Of a stretch of DNA of 64,000 nt, positions 41,593 through 50,313 are shown in pieces. How positions within the stretch are numbered: the stretch's first letter is position 1; each line of letters starts with the position of its first letter. The notes under the pieces were generated by a model. That model searched no databases. It saw only the letters and a list, made by a program, of their open reading frames with translations, and had not been told where the DNA came from. A program made the position numbers and the translations under genes. The DNA comes from Bin5 sp965221145 (GTDB lineage: Bacteria; Chloroflexota; Anaerolineae; Caldilineales; Caldilineaceae), in the NCBI GenBank assembly GCA_965221145.1, contig OZ244877.1, forward strand, positions 5,518,001 to 5,582,000. Reading direction: 5' to 3'.

Positions 41593-42399
41593 ATGAGATG
41601 GTTGCGGTTTGAGCACAACGGAAAAACGGTTTACGGCGCGGCCAGCGGCGACACCATCGAAGTCACCGACGCCACCTGGTGCGATATTCTGGCCGGCAAG
41701 ACCGGAACGGTGACCGATTCGGTCGACCGGAGCAGCGTAAAGCTGCTGACCCCGATGGAGCGCCCTGGCAAGATCGTCGCCATCGGCCTGAACTATCTGG
41801 ACCACTGTCGCGAAACGAACACCCCGCCCCCGGATCGTCCGGTGATCTTCACAAAGTTCACAACCAGCATTGTCGGCCCCGGCGATGAGATCGTCTGGGA
41901 CCCGGCCCTGACCGCCAACGTCGACTATGAGGCCGAACTGGCCGCGGTGATCGGCAAGACGGCGCGCCACGTGAGCCGCGCCGACGCGCTCGACTATGTG
42001 GCCGGTTACACCTGCTCCAACGACGTCAGCGCGCGCGATCTACAGTTGGGCGACCCCCAATGGATCCGCGGCAAGAGCCTGGACACCTTCTGCCCCATCG
42101 GTCCGGCCTTTATCACCGCCGATGAAATTCCGGATCCGCAAACTCTCGACATCCGTTGCCTCCTCAACGGCGAAGTGATGCAGGAGAGCAACACCCGCGA
42201 AATGATTTTCGGCGTGGCCGAGTTGATCGAATTCAGCTCCAATGCCTTTACCCTGGAGCCGGGCGATGTGATCCTCACCGGCACCCCGCACGGCGTGGGT
42301 TTGGGCCGCGACCCGCAGGTCTGGATGAAGGACGGCGACACGGTCGTCATCGAGATCGAGAAGCTGGGCCGCCTGGAGAACAGTTGCCGCATGGTGTGA
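41593..42399 (+). CDS. Fumarylacetoacetate hydrolase family protein
   Basis: 268 residues. FAH-fold signals: VAIGLNYLDHCRETN, the metal-binding Glu pair in VDYEAELAAVIG, SNDVSARDLQ, KSLDTFCPIGPAF and LEPGDVILTGTPHGVGLG. Enzymes of this type hydrolyse or decarboxylate 2-oxo-3-deoxy sugar acids or acylpyruvates with Mg2+. GAGGAG lies upstream of the ATG. The small N-terminal domain (~60 residues) is present, as in the acylpyruvase-type members. Fits the last steps of sugar-acid catabolism in this cluster. Confidence 0.93.
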   Translation: MRWLRFEHNGKTVYGAASGDTIEVTDATWCDILAGKTGTVTDSVDRSSVKLLTPMERPGKIVAIGLNYLDHCRETNTPPPDRPVIFTKFTTSIVGPGDEIVWDPALTANVDYEAELAAVIGKTARHVSRADALDYVAGYTCSNDVSARDLQLGDPQWIRGKSLDTFCPIGPAFITADEIPDPQTLDIRCLLNGEVMQESNTREMIFGVAELIEFSSNAFTLEPGDVILTGTPHGVGLGRDPQVWMKDGDTVVIEIEKLGRLENSCRMV

Positions 42400-42718
42400 T
42401 CCCAACTCTCGCTCACTTACGAATTTCAACGAGGCCTCGGCGTCTGCCGGGGCTTTGTCTTGCCCTGTTCCGGCCTGTGGCTGAATCTGCTATCGCGTCC
42501 TCCCCGCATGGGAATCCTCTCCCGCCCTGTTAACCGAACCTTTACCGGAATCTAACCCACGGGCGTCGATTCTTAACCTTGCTTTGCGTCGCCCTTAACA
42601 GTTCCCCGCGGCACTTATGCGCAGTAAGAATGTATGGTATAGTAACACCACCGACAGAACGTGAACTCTGAACTGTGTAAGTTCGATCTGTCCCTTTCAA
42701 TTCAATCAGGAGGATTCC
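42400..42718. other. Promoter region of the sugar importer
   Basis: No gene seen. Contains an extended -10 box near 42638 and the ribosome site CAGGAGG just before the binding-protein ATG. A clear -35 was not found. Confidence 0.45.
42635..42643 (+). promoter_or_regulatory. Extended -10 promoter element
   Basis: TGGTATAGT: TGN followed by TATAGT (42638-42643), 75 bases before the binding-protein ATG. No good -35, as expected for an extended -10 type. Confidence 0.4.
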
Positions 42719-44158
42719 ATGAACCGTCTACGATTTGTCTTGCTGGCGCTCGTGATTGCGCTGGCGCTTATCGTCTCGGCCTGCGGCGCGCCCGCAGCCC
42801 CCGTCCAGGTGGATACCGGCGCCGCCGAAGAGGAAGCCGCGCCAGCCGCCGCCGATGAGATCATGACCGTCAACCTGGTGGCCCGCTGCAAGGCCAGCCC
42901 GCCCTACGAGAACGGTCGCTGTGACAACCTGACCGCCGCGGTCGACGCCGCCAACGCCGTGTTGGAAGCCAGCGACGACAACCGCCGCATCGCCCTGGAG
43001 ACCATCCAGGATGACACCGACTGGGGCGACTACAAGACCGAGTTTGAGCTGGCGTCGGACGCCGGCGAGGCCCCGGACATTATCGTCTCCGGCCATGAGC
43101 ACATCGGCGACTGGGCCACGGCCGGCTATCTGGTGGACATCAGCGAGCAGGTCAACAGCGGCGAATTTGCCGAATTTGAGGATGTGATCGACTCCCTGTG
43201 GGAATCGACGATGCTCGACGGCAAAGTCTGGGGTGTGCCCCAGGACGCCGAGGCCCGCCCTCTCTACTTCAGCAAGTCTCTCCTGCAGGAGTTGGGCTGG
43301 AGCGCGGAAGAGATCGAGAGCCTGTCGGGCCGCATCGAAAGCTGTGACTATACTTGGCAGGATATGTTCGACACCGCTGAACAGGCTGTGGCCGCCGGGA
43401 TCGTCGAAGAGGGCGAAGGCTGGTGGCATCGCCCCTCCAACGGGCCGGACTTCCTCTACTACTACTTCGCCGCCGGCGGTGAGATCGACAGCGATATGGA
43501 CGCGCTCGCCTTCGACAGCGCCGCCGCCCAGACCGTCTATGAAATGCTCCACAACGCCGCCCATGAGCGCAAGATCATCCTCCCCAACAAGCTGGACGGC
43601 GACTGGGACTATCACAAGGAGTACACCGCCAGCTTCACCAACGTGGTGTTCGTCTTTGAGGGCACCTGGCGCTGGGCGAGTTGGCATACCAACTATCTCC
43701 AGGACCAGGGCGGCGAGGACTATCTCTTCGAGAACGTCGGCTTTGCGCCGATTCCCTGCATGGAAGGCGGCATCGGGCGCCCCATCACCCTGACCCATCC
43801 GTTGGTCTACATGATCAGCAGCCAGAGCGAGTACCCTGACCTGGCGCTGCTCCTGCTTGCCAAGACGACGGTCAAGGAGCTGAACACGCCTTACGCGGTC
43901 GATAGCGGCCACTTGGGAATTCTCAAGTCGCAGGCCGACTACGATGCCTACACAAGCGCCGAGTTCCTGAGCGCCACGCTCCCGCTATTGGAGTACACGA
44001 CCTTCCTGCCCAACAGCCCCTACTGGAGCGCCTGGTCGGAGGCCTACTACCTGGGCATCCAGGCCGTCGAGTCGGGCGATCTCTCACCCGAGGAGGCGGT
44101 TGAGGTCGTGATCGAGCAGCTCCAGAATGAGTTGGGCGACAACGTGATTATTAAGTAG
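42719..44158 (+). CDS. Sugar ABC transporter substrate-binding protein, family 1 (lipoprotein)
   Basis: 479 residues. A Sec lipoprotein signal (MNRLRFVLLALVIALALIVSAC, split here by its lipobox Cys near residue 21) is followed by an acidic Ala-rich linker. The body has the MalE-like layout: VNLVARCKASPPYENGRC, EAPDIIVSGHEHIGDWA, GKVWGVPQDAEARPLYFSKSLL. AGGAGG precedes the ATG. It heads a complete importer operon with two permeases and an ATPase. The ligand is probably an oligosaccharide or polyol; not determinable here. Confidence 0.95.
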   Translation: MNRLRFVLLALVIALALIVSACGAPAAPVQVDTGAAEEEAAPAAADEIMTVNLVARCKASPPYENGRCDNLTAAVDAANAVLEASDDNRRIALETIQDDTDWGDYKTEFELASDAGEAPDIIVSGHEHIGDWATAGYLVDISEQVNSGEFAEFEDVIDSLWESTMLDGKVWGVPQDAEARPLYFSKSLLQELGWSAEEIESLSGRIESCDYTWQDMFDTAEQAVAAGIVEEGEGWWHRPSNGPDFLYYYFAAGGEIDSDMDALAFDSAAAQTVYEMLHNAAHERKIILPNKLDGDWDYHKEYTASFTNVVFVFEGTWRWASWHTNYLQDQGGEDYLFENVGFAPIPCMEGGIGRPITLTHPLVYMISSQSEYPDLALLLLAKTTVKELNTPYAVDSGHLGILKSQADYDAYTSAEFLSATLPLLEYTTFLPNSPYWSAWSEAYYLGIQAVESGDLSPEEAVEVVIEQLQNELGDNVIIK

Positions 44159-44177
44159 AATCAGACGCACGTACAGC

Positions 44178-44218
44178 ACAATGGAGAGTGAGGCGTCTCC
44201 CTGCTCACTCTCCATTGT
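44178..44218 (+). terminator. Intercistronic hairpin after the binding-protein gene
   Basis: Perfect 15-bp stem, ACAATGGAGAGTGAG (44178-44192) and complement (44204-44218), loop 11. It sits between the binding-protein stop and the first permease, matching the arrangement at 2239-2288. Likely stabilises or attenuates to give excess binding protein. Confidence 0.65.
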
Positions 44219-44239
44219 TTGGTTCCTCACAGCGGCCCA

Positions 44240-45667
44240 ATGACGACGACCCGGACAGACATGACAATTCAGGAACCCGGCTCCGCTCGCGGTCGCTGGC
44301 TGCTGCTGGCTGCCGGTTTGGTTCTGTTGGGCTGCTTCTTTCTGCCCTGGCTGCGCTTCGTCATCGCCGCCGATCAGCGCGTTGCTTTTTCGCTGACCGG
44401 TGTGCAGGGCGCGACAATGCCGGTCGTGGAGACGACCGACGGCGGGCTGCTCTATCGCAGTTCGTTCTGGCTCTACCTGGCCCCCATAGCCGGACTTTTC
44501 GCGCTGGCGCTGGCGTTGCTCAGTCTGCTTCCGGGTCGTTCCGCGTCCTGGCATGGCCTTCTCGCCATCACAATGGGCGCATTCGCGGCCGTGGCGCTGT
44601 GGGGCGCATTTTCGGCGGCGCAGGAGGTGGCGGAGAAGCAGAAGGTAGTCGTGGAGGCGCAGTGGGGGCTGTCGCTTACATTTATGGCCCTCGCGCTGCT
44701 CCTCGTCGGCGGACTTGTCCTGCTGCGGGAGGTCAGCGCGCAGCAGCCCGCTTTCCGCGCCGTGCTCGAAGCGCTCAACTTCATGGCGCCGGGCACCGTG
44801 CTGGTCATCGTCTTCTTCCTACTCCCCGCCGTCATCCTTTTTATCCTCAGCCTGACCGATCTCTCCAGCGCCAACTTCAGCGAGCCGTGGACGTATGTCG
44901 GTTTCGACAACTACAAACGCATGTTCAGCGACCGTTTCTTCCCCAAGATTCTGCGCAACACCTTCCAATACGTCATCCTTACGCTCCTGTTCTTTAACGT
45001 TGGTCTGGCGCTGGCGCTCGCGCTCCTGACGGCCCACGTCAGCCGACGGGCCGGTTTCTTCTTTCGCCTGCTGTGGCTGCTGCCCCGCATCACCCCGTCC
45101 GTCGTCTACATAGTGATGTGGCGGCGCATCGCCCAGCAGCCGCCCTACGGCATTCTCAATCAGTTTCTTGGCTGGTTTGGCGTCGAACATCTGCCCTATT
45201 GGATCCCGGAAACGCCGTGGGTATTTGTCGTGCTCGTCAATGGTTTCGTGGGCGCTTCGTTCGGCATGATCATCTTCACCTCAGCCATCGAAGCCATCCC
45301 GTCTGACCTGATCATCGCCGCCAAAGTGGACGGCGCCGGCACGATGGCGCTCATCCGTGACATCACGCTGCCGCTGCTGCGCTGGCCCCTGTTCTTCGTC
45401 GTCACCTACCAGACGCTCTCGCTGCTCGTCTCCTTCGAGTATATTCTGCTGCTCACCAACGGCGGACCGGGACTGTTCACGACCGAAGTGTGGGCGCTGA
45501 CAGCCTACAAGCGCGCCTTGCAGACCTATTTCGGCTCGAACCAGTGGGCCTATGGCGCGGCCTGGGGCTTTGTGCTGGTGGTGATCGGCGCCGCTCTGTC
45601 GATCACCTATTTGCGGGTCTTCCGCTTCAACGATCTGGTCCAGGAGCCGAAGATCGATGTGCTGTGA
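44240..45667 (+). CDS. Sugar ABC transporter permease, MalF/UgpA type, with extra N-terminal helices
   Basis: About 475 residues, far longer than the usual ~300. The first ~165 residues add four hydrophobic segments (for example RWLLLAAGLVLLGCFFLPWL, WLYLAPIAGLFALALALLSL, WGLSLTFMALALLLVGGLVLL), reminiscent of the N-terminal extension of enterobacterial MalF. The permease core begins near LNFMAPGTVLVIVFFLLPAV and contains the coupling loop AAKVDGAGTMALIRDITLPLLR. Start taken at the ATG at 44240; a weak ribosome site leaves the next Met (MTIQEP) possible. Pairs with the MalG-type permease downstream. Confidence 0.92.
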   Translation: MTTTRTDMTIQEPGSARGRWLLLAAGLVLLGCFFLPWLRFVIAADQRVAFSLTGVQGATMPVVETTDGGLLYRSSFWLYLAPIAGLFALALALLSLLPGRSASWHGLLAITMGAFAAVALWGAFSAAQEVAEKQKVVVEAQWGLSLTFMALALLLVGGLVLLREVSAQQPAFRAVLEALNFMAPGTVLVIVFFLLPAVILFILSLTDLSSANFSEPWTYVGFDNYKRMFSDRFFPKILRNTFQYVILTLLFFNVGLALALALLTAHVSRRAGFFFRLLWLLPRITPSVVYIVMWRRIAQQPPYGILNQFLGWFGVEHLPYWIPETPWVFVVLVNGFVGASFGMIIFTSAIEAIPSDLIIAAKVDGAGTMALIRDITLPLLRWPLFFVVTYQTLSLLVSFEYILLLTNGGPGLFTTEVWALTAYKRALQTYFGSNQWAYGAAWGFVLVVIGAALSITYLRVFRFNDLVQEPKIDVL

Positions 45668-45744
45668 AACGTGGGCGGCATCTGCGCCAGCCTGCCTTGA
45701 CGCATCCTTCGTAGCAGAAGCACGCAGGAAGGGAGAGGTGGAAA

Positions 45745-46674
45745 TTGCGTGATGGAATGGGGCCGGTAAAGGTAACGGGGACGCTCTCCACTGTCCAGTT
45801 GACGTTGCGCTCCAGGCGTCTTTCGCCCGGGCAGGCGCTCCCCTATCTGCTGCTGGCAATCACGGTTGTGCCGATTCTGGCCGGTTATGCCTGGGTCCTG
45901 ATCGCAACCTTTTCGCAGCGCACGAACGGCCTCCTGCCGCTGGACGCGCAGGGCAATCTCGGCGGACTGACCTTTGAGAACTGGCAATTTCTGTCTGAGC
46001 CGCAAATATGGAAGGCGACGCTCAACTCCTTCATCATAGGGCTGAGCATGGTTGTGGGCGTTGGCAGCATCTCCGCGCTGGCCGCCTACGCGCTCTCCCG
46101 CATGAACTTTCCGGGGCGCAAAGGTTTTCTAGGCATGACCATGGTGCTGCACGCTTTCCGCCCGGAAATGCTCCTGATCGCCATTTTTCAGGTGCTGCTG
46201 TTCATCGGCGGCGTCCCTTTGATCGGCGACCTGCTCGGCTTCAATACGGTGGGCGGCGTGGCTCTGGTGATGGTCACGCTGGATCTGCCTCTGGGCATCT
46301 GGCTGATGAAAGGATTCTTCGACAACCTCTCCTGGGACATGGAGCGGGCCGCCCTCATCGACGGCGCCAGCCGCTTTCGCGTCTGGTGGGAGATTCTTCT
46401 GCCGCAGATTCGCCCCGGTCTGGCGGCCCTGTCGATCTTCATGTTCATCCAAGGTTGGAACGCCTATCTCATCCCGTTCACCTTCACCATCGGCTCGAAG
46501 ATCGCCAATTTGCCGGTCTACATCAACAGCTTCTCCGGTGACACGAGTTTCGTCAGCTGGAACAAAGTGGCGGCCATCGGTCTCTTCCAACTGATTCCGG
46601 TGCTGATCTTTTTCATCTTCACCCAAAAGGCTCTGCTGAACATCTACGGCGGCGGCAGCAAAGGGGGAACGTAG
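45745..46674 (+). CDS. Sugar ABC transporter permease, MalG/UgpE type
   Basis: About 309 residues. TTG start at 45745 with GGGAGAGG upstream. Six helices with the coupling loop ERAALIDGASRFRVWWEILLPQIRPGL and the usual end FIFTQKALLNIYGGGSKGGT. It begins 77 bases after the MalF-type gene, and its stop codon shares one base with the GTG start of the ATPase gene, so expression is coupled. The window also holds a truncated MalG fragment (13249-13515) from another system. Confidence 0.93.
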   Translation: MRDGMGPVKVTGTLSTVQLTLRSRRLSPGQALPYLLLAITVVPILAGYAWVLIATFSQRTNGLLPLDAQGNLGGLTFENWQFLSEPQIWKATLNSFIIGLSMVVGVGSISALAAYALSRMNFPGRKGFLGMTMVLHAFRPEMLLIAIFQVLLFIGGVPLIGDLLGFNTVGGVALVMVTLDLPLGIWLMKGFFDNLSWDMERAALIDGASRFRVWWEILLPQIRPGLAALSIFMFIQGWNAYLIPFTFTIGSKIANLPVYINSFSGDTSFVSWNKVAAIGLFQLIPVLIFFIFTQKALLNIYGGGSKGGT

Positions 46675-47765
46675 TGCTTGTCGAACTGAACGACCTGACA
46701 AAGCGCTGGGGCAGTGTAACCGGCGCAGACGGCATCACCCTGGACATCCAGAGCGGGGAGTTCGTGGCCTTCCTCGGCCCGTCCGGCTGCGGCAAGACGA
46801 CAACCCTGCTGATGGTGGCCGGCATCTACAAGCCGACTGCGGGTGAGATCCGCTTCGACGATCGCGTCGTAAATCAGGTCGCGCCCAAGGATCGCAATAT
46901 CGGCATGGTCTTCCAGAGCTACGCCCTCTACCCGCATATGAGCGTCCGCCAGAACATCGGCTATCCGCTCAAACTCAAGAAGACGCCCGCAGACGAGACG
47001 GAGCAGCGTGTGCAGCGGGTCGCGGATATGATGGGCATTGGTAATTTGCTCGATCGGCGGCCGGCGCAACTCTCAGGCGGGCAGCAGCAGCGCGTGGCCC
47101 TGGGCCGGGCGCTGGTGAAGGAGCCAAGCCTGCTCCTCTTCGATGAACCTCTCTCCAATCTGGACGCCCGCCTGCGCCTGACCATGCGCAGCGAGATCAA
47201 GCGCCTGCAACTGGATCTGGGCATCACCTCCATCTATGTGACCCATGATCAGGTGGAGGCGATGACCATGGCCGACCGCATCGCCGTGATGAAAGAAGGG
47301 AAATTGCAGGCCTACGCGCCGCCCAACGAACTGTACGAGCGGCCCCGCACGACCTTTATCGCCGGTTTCGTCGGCAACCCGCCGATGAATCTGTTCAATG
47401 CCCAGGTCGTGCAGGAGGGGGATCGCTATCTGGTGCGGCGTCAGGGCTTTGAGATGGAACTGCCGCCTGAAAGGGGCAGCCGAGTTACGGACGGCGGGCG
47501 AGTCGTCGTCGGTGTCCGACCGGAGGATGTCTCTCTGATACCGAATGGCGGCGAGGCGAATACAGGCATTGCCGGTGAAGTGTTCGTGGTCGAGCCTCTG
47601 GGCCGGGATAACCTGGTCGATGTGCGCATCGAGGACCTGCATCTCTTTGTGCTGACGGACCCGGCGCAGCCCTTGCAGATCGGCGATCCGGTGCGCTTGC
47701 AGTTCGACGGCGCCAAGGTGCAACTCTTCGACCCGGAGACCGAGTACTCGCTGCTATGGACATAA
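46674..47765 (+). CDS. ABC transporter ATP-binding protein, MalK/UgpC type
   Basis: 363 residues. All motifs present: Walker A GPSGCGKTT, Q-loop VFQSYALYPHM, signature LSGGQQQRVALGRAL, Walker B LLLFDEPLSNLD, switch His in YVTHDQVEAM, then a C-terminal TOBE domain (~235-363) as in MalK, UgpC and MsmK. GTG start overlapping the permease stop. Such ATPases can energise several sugar importers, so this one could also serve the orphan family-1 binding protein at 27050. Confidence 0.96.
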   Translation: MLVELNDLTKRWGSVTGADGITLDIQSGEFVAFLGPSGCGKTTTLLMVAGIYKPTAGEIRFDDRVVNQVAPKDRNIGMVFQSYALYPHMSVRQNIGYPLKLKKTPADETEQRVQRVADMMGIGNLLDRRPAQLSGGQQQRVALGRALVKEPSLLLFDEPLSNLDARLRLTMRSEIKRLQLDLGITSIYVTHDQVEAMTMADRIAVMKEGKLQAYAPPNELYERPRTTFIAGFVGNPPMNLFNAQVVQEGDRYLVRRQGFEMELPPERGSRVTDGGRVVVGVRPEDVSLIPNGGEANTGIAGEVFVVEPLGRDNLVDVRIEDLHLFVLTDPAQPLQIGDPVRLQFDGAKVQLFDPETEYSLLWT

Positions 47766-48976
47766 TCGCGCTCATACAACGATGTGGCAGCGCATCTGTC
47801 ACTGCCGCCAAGGCGATCATCGCCGCGTTCTTCCTCAGCGCCTGCATCGCGCCGCACCCGGTTGCATCCGATGACCGCGCTGCCACGACGGAAAGCTCCA
47901 ATGACAGCCGCGCCGCGCAGCACGGGCCGATCATCGAGACTGTCCTGACCGGGCTGACCAATCCGCGCGGCGTCGTAGTTCTGCCGGATGGTTCGCTGAT
48001 GGTGGCCGAGGCCGGCAGCGGTTACGATGCGGTCGATCCCCAAGAATGGAGCGGCAGACTCACCCATTTCCAGGACAGCAACGATGACGGCGACTTCAGC
48101 GATGACGGCGAACGCATCATCTGGTTTCGCCACCTGCCCTCCTACAACGCGCTCCAGTACTACACCACGCGGCGGGATGAGGTCAGCGGGCCGGGCGACC
48201 TGCTGCGCCACCCGGATGGCCATCTCTATCTGAGCGTTGACGGCGGGCTGGACCGGGTCGGCCTCTATGAGATCAGCCCGTACAAGCGCGTGGGGCGCAA
48301 TCTCTCCGAGCGCAGCAACATGAACGGCCTCGCCTTCGCGCGCGATCACTCCCAAATTTATCTGGCCGAGAGCACCGCCAATGCGCTCTCCGTCGTCGAT
48401 ATTGCCGACGGCGCGCACCGCCAGATCACCCATTTCGGCGCGCTCGCGAGTGGACAGCAGTCGGTGCCCACTGGCGTGGCCGTGGACCCGCGCAACGGCG
48501 ATCTGCTGGTGGCTCTCTTCTCCGGCGCGGTCCCTCGGGACGGTGGGGCGATCCCCTTCATTCCCGGCGACAGCGTGGTCGTGCGCGTGGACCCCGACAC
48601 CGGCGCGATTGAAGATGCGGTTACAGGTCTTACAACCGCGATCGATGTGGCGGTCGATCGCGCCGGCAACATCTATGTCGTCGAAATGTCCAGCGATCAC
48701 GCCGATCCGCTCGAACCTTCCCACGACCTCTTCGACCCGGACCAGCCGGCCCTGCACGGCGGCTATCTGCGCTACAGCGGACGGGTCAGCCGCTATACGT
48801 ACAGCGGCGGCGAGCCATTTGTTCTTGCCGACGGCCTGGACATGCCCACGAACATCACGCTCGCGCCCGACGGCGCGATCTACATCTCGACAGGCCAGGG
48901 CACGCCCAATCGTCCGATCCCCGGGCCGGATGGCCCAACGCGCATCGTCGGCGAGGTGATTCGCATTCGAGAGTGA
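47756..48976 (+). CDS. ScyD/ScyE-type beta-propeller lipoprotein
   Basis: 406 residues. A hydrophobic N-terminus with lipobox (FFLSAC, Cys near residue 30) indicates lipoprotein export. The body reads as a six-bladed NHL/SMP-30-like propeller: GLTNPRGVVVLPDGSLMVAEAG, VSGPGDLLRHPDGHLYLSVD, PTGVAVDPRNGDLLVALFSG, IDVAVDRAGNIYVVEMSSDH and PTNITLAPDGAIYISTGQG. It overlaps the ATPase gene by ten bases, so it belongs to the importer operon. It may bind or oxidise the imported sugar outside the cell; function is inferred from context only. Confidence 0.82.
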   Translation: MDIIALIQRCGSASVTAAKAIIAAFFLSACIAPHPVASDDRAATTESSNDSRAAQHGPIIETVLTGLTNPRGVVVLPDGSLMVAEAGSGYDAVDPQEWSGRLTHFQDSNDDGDFSDDGERIIWFRHLPSYNALQYYTTRRDEVSGPGDLLRHPDGHLYLSVDGGLDRVGLYEISPYKRVGRNLSERSNMNGLAFARDHSQIYLAESTANALSVVDIADGAHRQITHFGALASGQQSVPTGVAVDPRNGDLLVALFSGAVPRDGGAIPFIPGDSVVVRVDPDTGAIEDAVTGLTTAIDVAVDRAGNIYVVEMSSDHADPLEPSHDLFDPDQPALHGGYLRYSGRVSRYTYSGGEPFVLADGLDMPTNITLAPDGAIYISTGQGTPNRPIPGPDGPTRIVGEVIRIRE

Positions 48977-49008
48977 ATATAGACTGCACGCGCAGAGCGC
49001 TCGGCCAA

Positions 49009-50172
49009 TTAACCCAGCGGATGCGCCCGCAGCACCTCCTCCTCGATCTCGACTCCCCAGCCCGGCCCGGCGGGGATGGTCATATACCCGTCGATGATTT
49101 CGGGCGCGTTGGTCACCATCTCATCCTTCCACGGCACGTCATCAATATCGATCTCCATGATCTTCACATTGGGCAGGACGGCGCACAGACTGGCGCTGAT
49201 GAACGAGGACAGGTGGCTGTAGTAGTTGTGCGGGGCAATGTTCATCTGGAAGGTCTGCGCCAGTTCCCCCACCCGCTTCGACGGGCCGAAGCCGTTCCAG
49301 GGTACATCGACCATCAGATAATCTGACGAGCGCGCCTGGAGATAGGGCAAGAATTGGCGCTCATAGTAGAGCGTTTCGCCGGTGCAGATGCGGGTGCTGG
49401 TCTTGCGCCGCACCTCCGCCAGCGCCTCCGCTTCGTAGAGATCGATCTCCAGCCACATCAGGTGGAGCGACTCCAGCGCGCGGGCGATCTCCAGACAGCT
49501 TTCCGGCTTGAAGTTGAAGTTCAGATCCAGGAGCAAGTCGAACTGCGGCCCGACCGCGTCGCGGAAGGTTCCCATGAGCGTGACGATATGATCGATCAGC
49601 TCGTTCGACGCTACCTGGTCGGTTGCGCCGCCCGGATTGCGTCCCGGAAAGTAGACATAACCGGGATCGCCGGGAAAGAGGAGGTTCGTCTTGAGCGCGG
49701 TGAAGCCCTTGGAGACGACCTCCCGCCCCAGCGCAGCCACATCGTCCATCGAGCGCAGCGGCGGCGTGCCCATCAACTCATGCGAGCGGATGCGGCTGGT
49801 GCCGCAGTGGGACCAGTAGACGCGCACGCTCTCCCGCAGCGGGCCGCCGAACAGATCGACCACCGAGCAGCCCCGCGCCCGCGCCGCGATGTCCACCAGC
49901 GCGAGCTCGATACCGGCGATCGCCTTGGCGCCAATGCCGCCGGGGCTGGACTGCAAGGCGCGGTACATATCCCACCAGCGCTGGTTGAAGTCTCTGGGGT
50001 CGCGGCCCATCACCAAGGGCGTCAGGTCCCGGATTGTGCCGACAACTCCGTGCGCGGCCTGGTCGCTGCACTCGCCCCAGCCGGTGACGCCTTCGTCCGT
50101 TTCTACCTTCACGAGAATCCAGTTGCGCCAACCGGCGTCGACGACAAAGGGTGTGACTGCTTTGATCTGCAT
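49009..50172 (-). CDS. Mandelate racemase/muconate lactonizing enzyme family protein
   Basis: Enolase-superfamily enzyme, 387 residues. The N-terminal capping domain runs to ~130, then the barrel: Lys in FTALKTNLLFPG, metal Asp in LLLDLNFNFKP, metal Glu in MWLEIDLYE, Glu in ICTGETLYY, and a possible acid/base His in IAPHNYYSH. This set fits acid-sugar dehydratases such as galactonate or gluconate types. GGAGGA precedes the ATG. Divergent from the AraC-type regulator 140 bases away, which probably controls it or an adjacent operon. Confidence 0.9.
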   Translation of the reverse strand: MQIKAVTPFVVDAGWRNWILVKVETDEGVTGWGECSDQAAHGVVGTIRDLTPLVMGRDPRDFNQRWWDMYRALQSSPGGIGAKAIAGIELALVDIAARARGCSVVDLFGGPLRESVRVYWSHCGTSRIRSHELMGTPPLRSMDDVAALGREVVSKGFTALKTNLLFPGDPGYVYFPGRNPGGATDQVASNELIDHIVTLMGTFRDAVGPQFDLLLDLNFNFKPESCLEIARALESLHLMWLEIDLYEAEALAEVRRKTSTRICTGETLYYERQFLPYLQARSSDYLMVDVPWNGFGPSKRVGELAQTFQMNIAPHNYYSHLSSFISASLCAVLPNVKIMEIDIDDVPWKDEMVTNAPEIIDGYMTIPAGPGWGVEIEEEVLRAHPLG

Positions 50173-50300
50173 TGAAGAATCCTCCTCTGAATCGGGCGCA
50201 GACGGTAACGGTTCAAACGAATAGATTTGAACGTATAGGAAGTAAACACGCAGGAGACAGAAAGCGCAAGGATTGGATAGTTTGCCCGCTTGGATTCCGC

Positions 50301-50313
50301 TATACTGCCGACA
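50301..50313 (+). promoter_or_regulatory. -10 box placed for a leaderless transcript
   Basis: TATACT at 50301-50306 lies six bases before the ATG at 50313. Transcription starting about seven bases after this box would begin at or next to the start codon, so the AraC-type mRNA may be leaderless. No ribosome site is visible. The -35 is weak. Confidence 0.35.
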
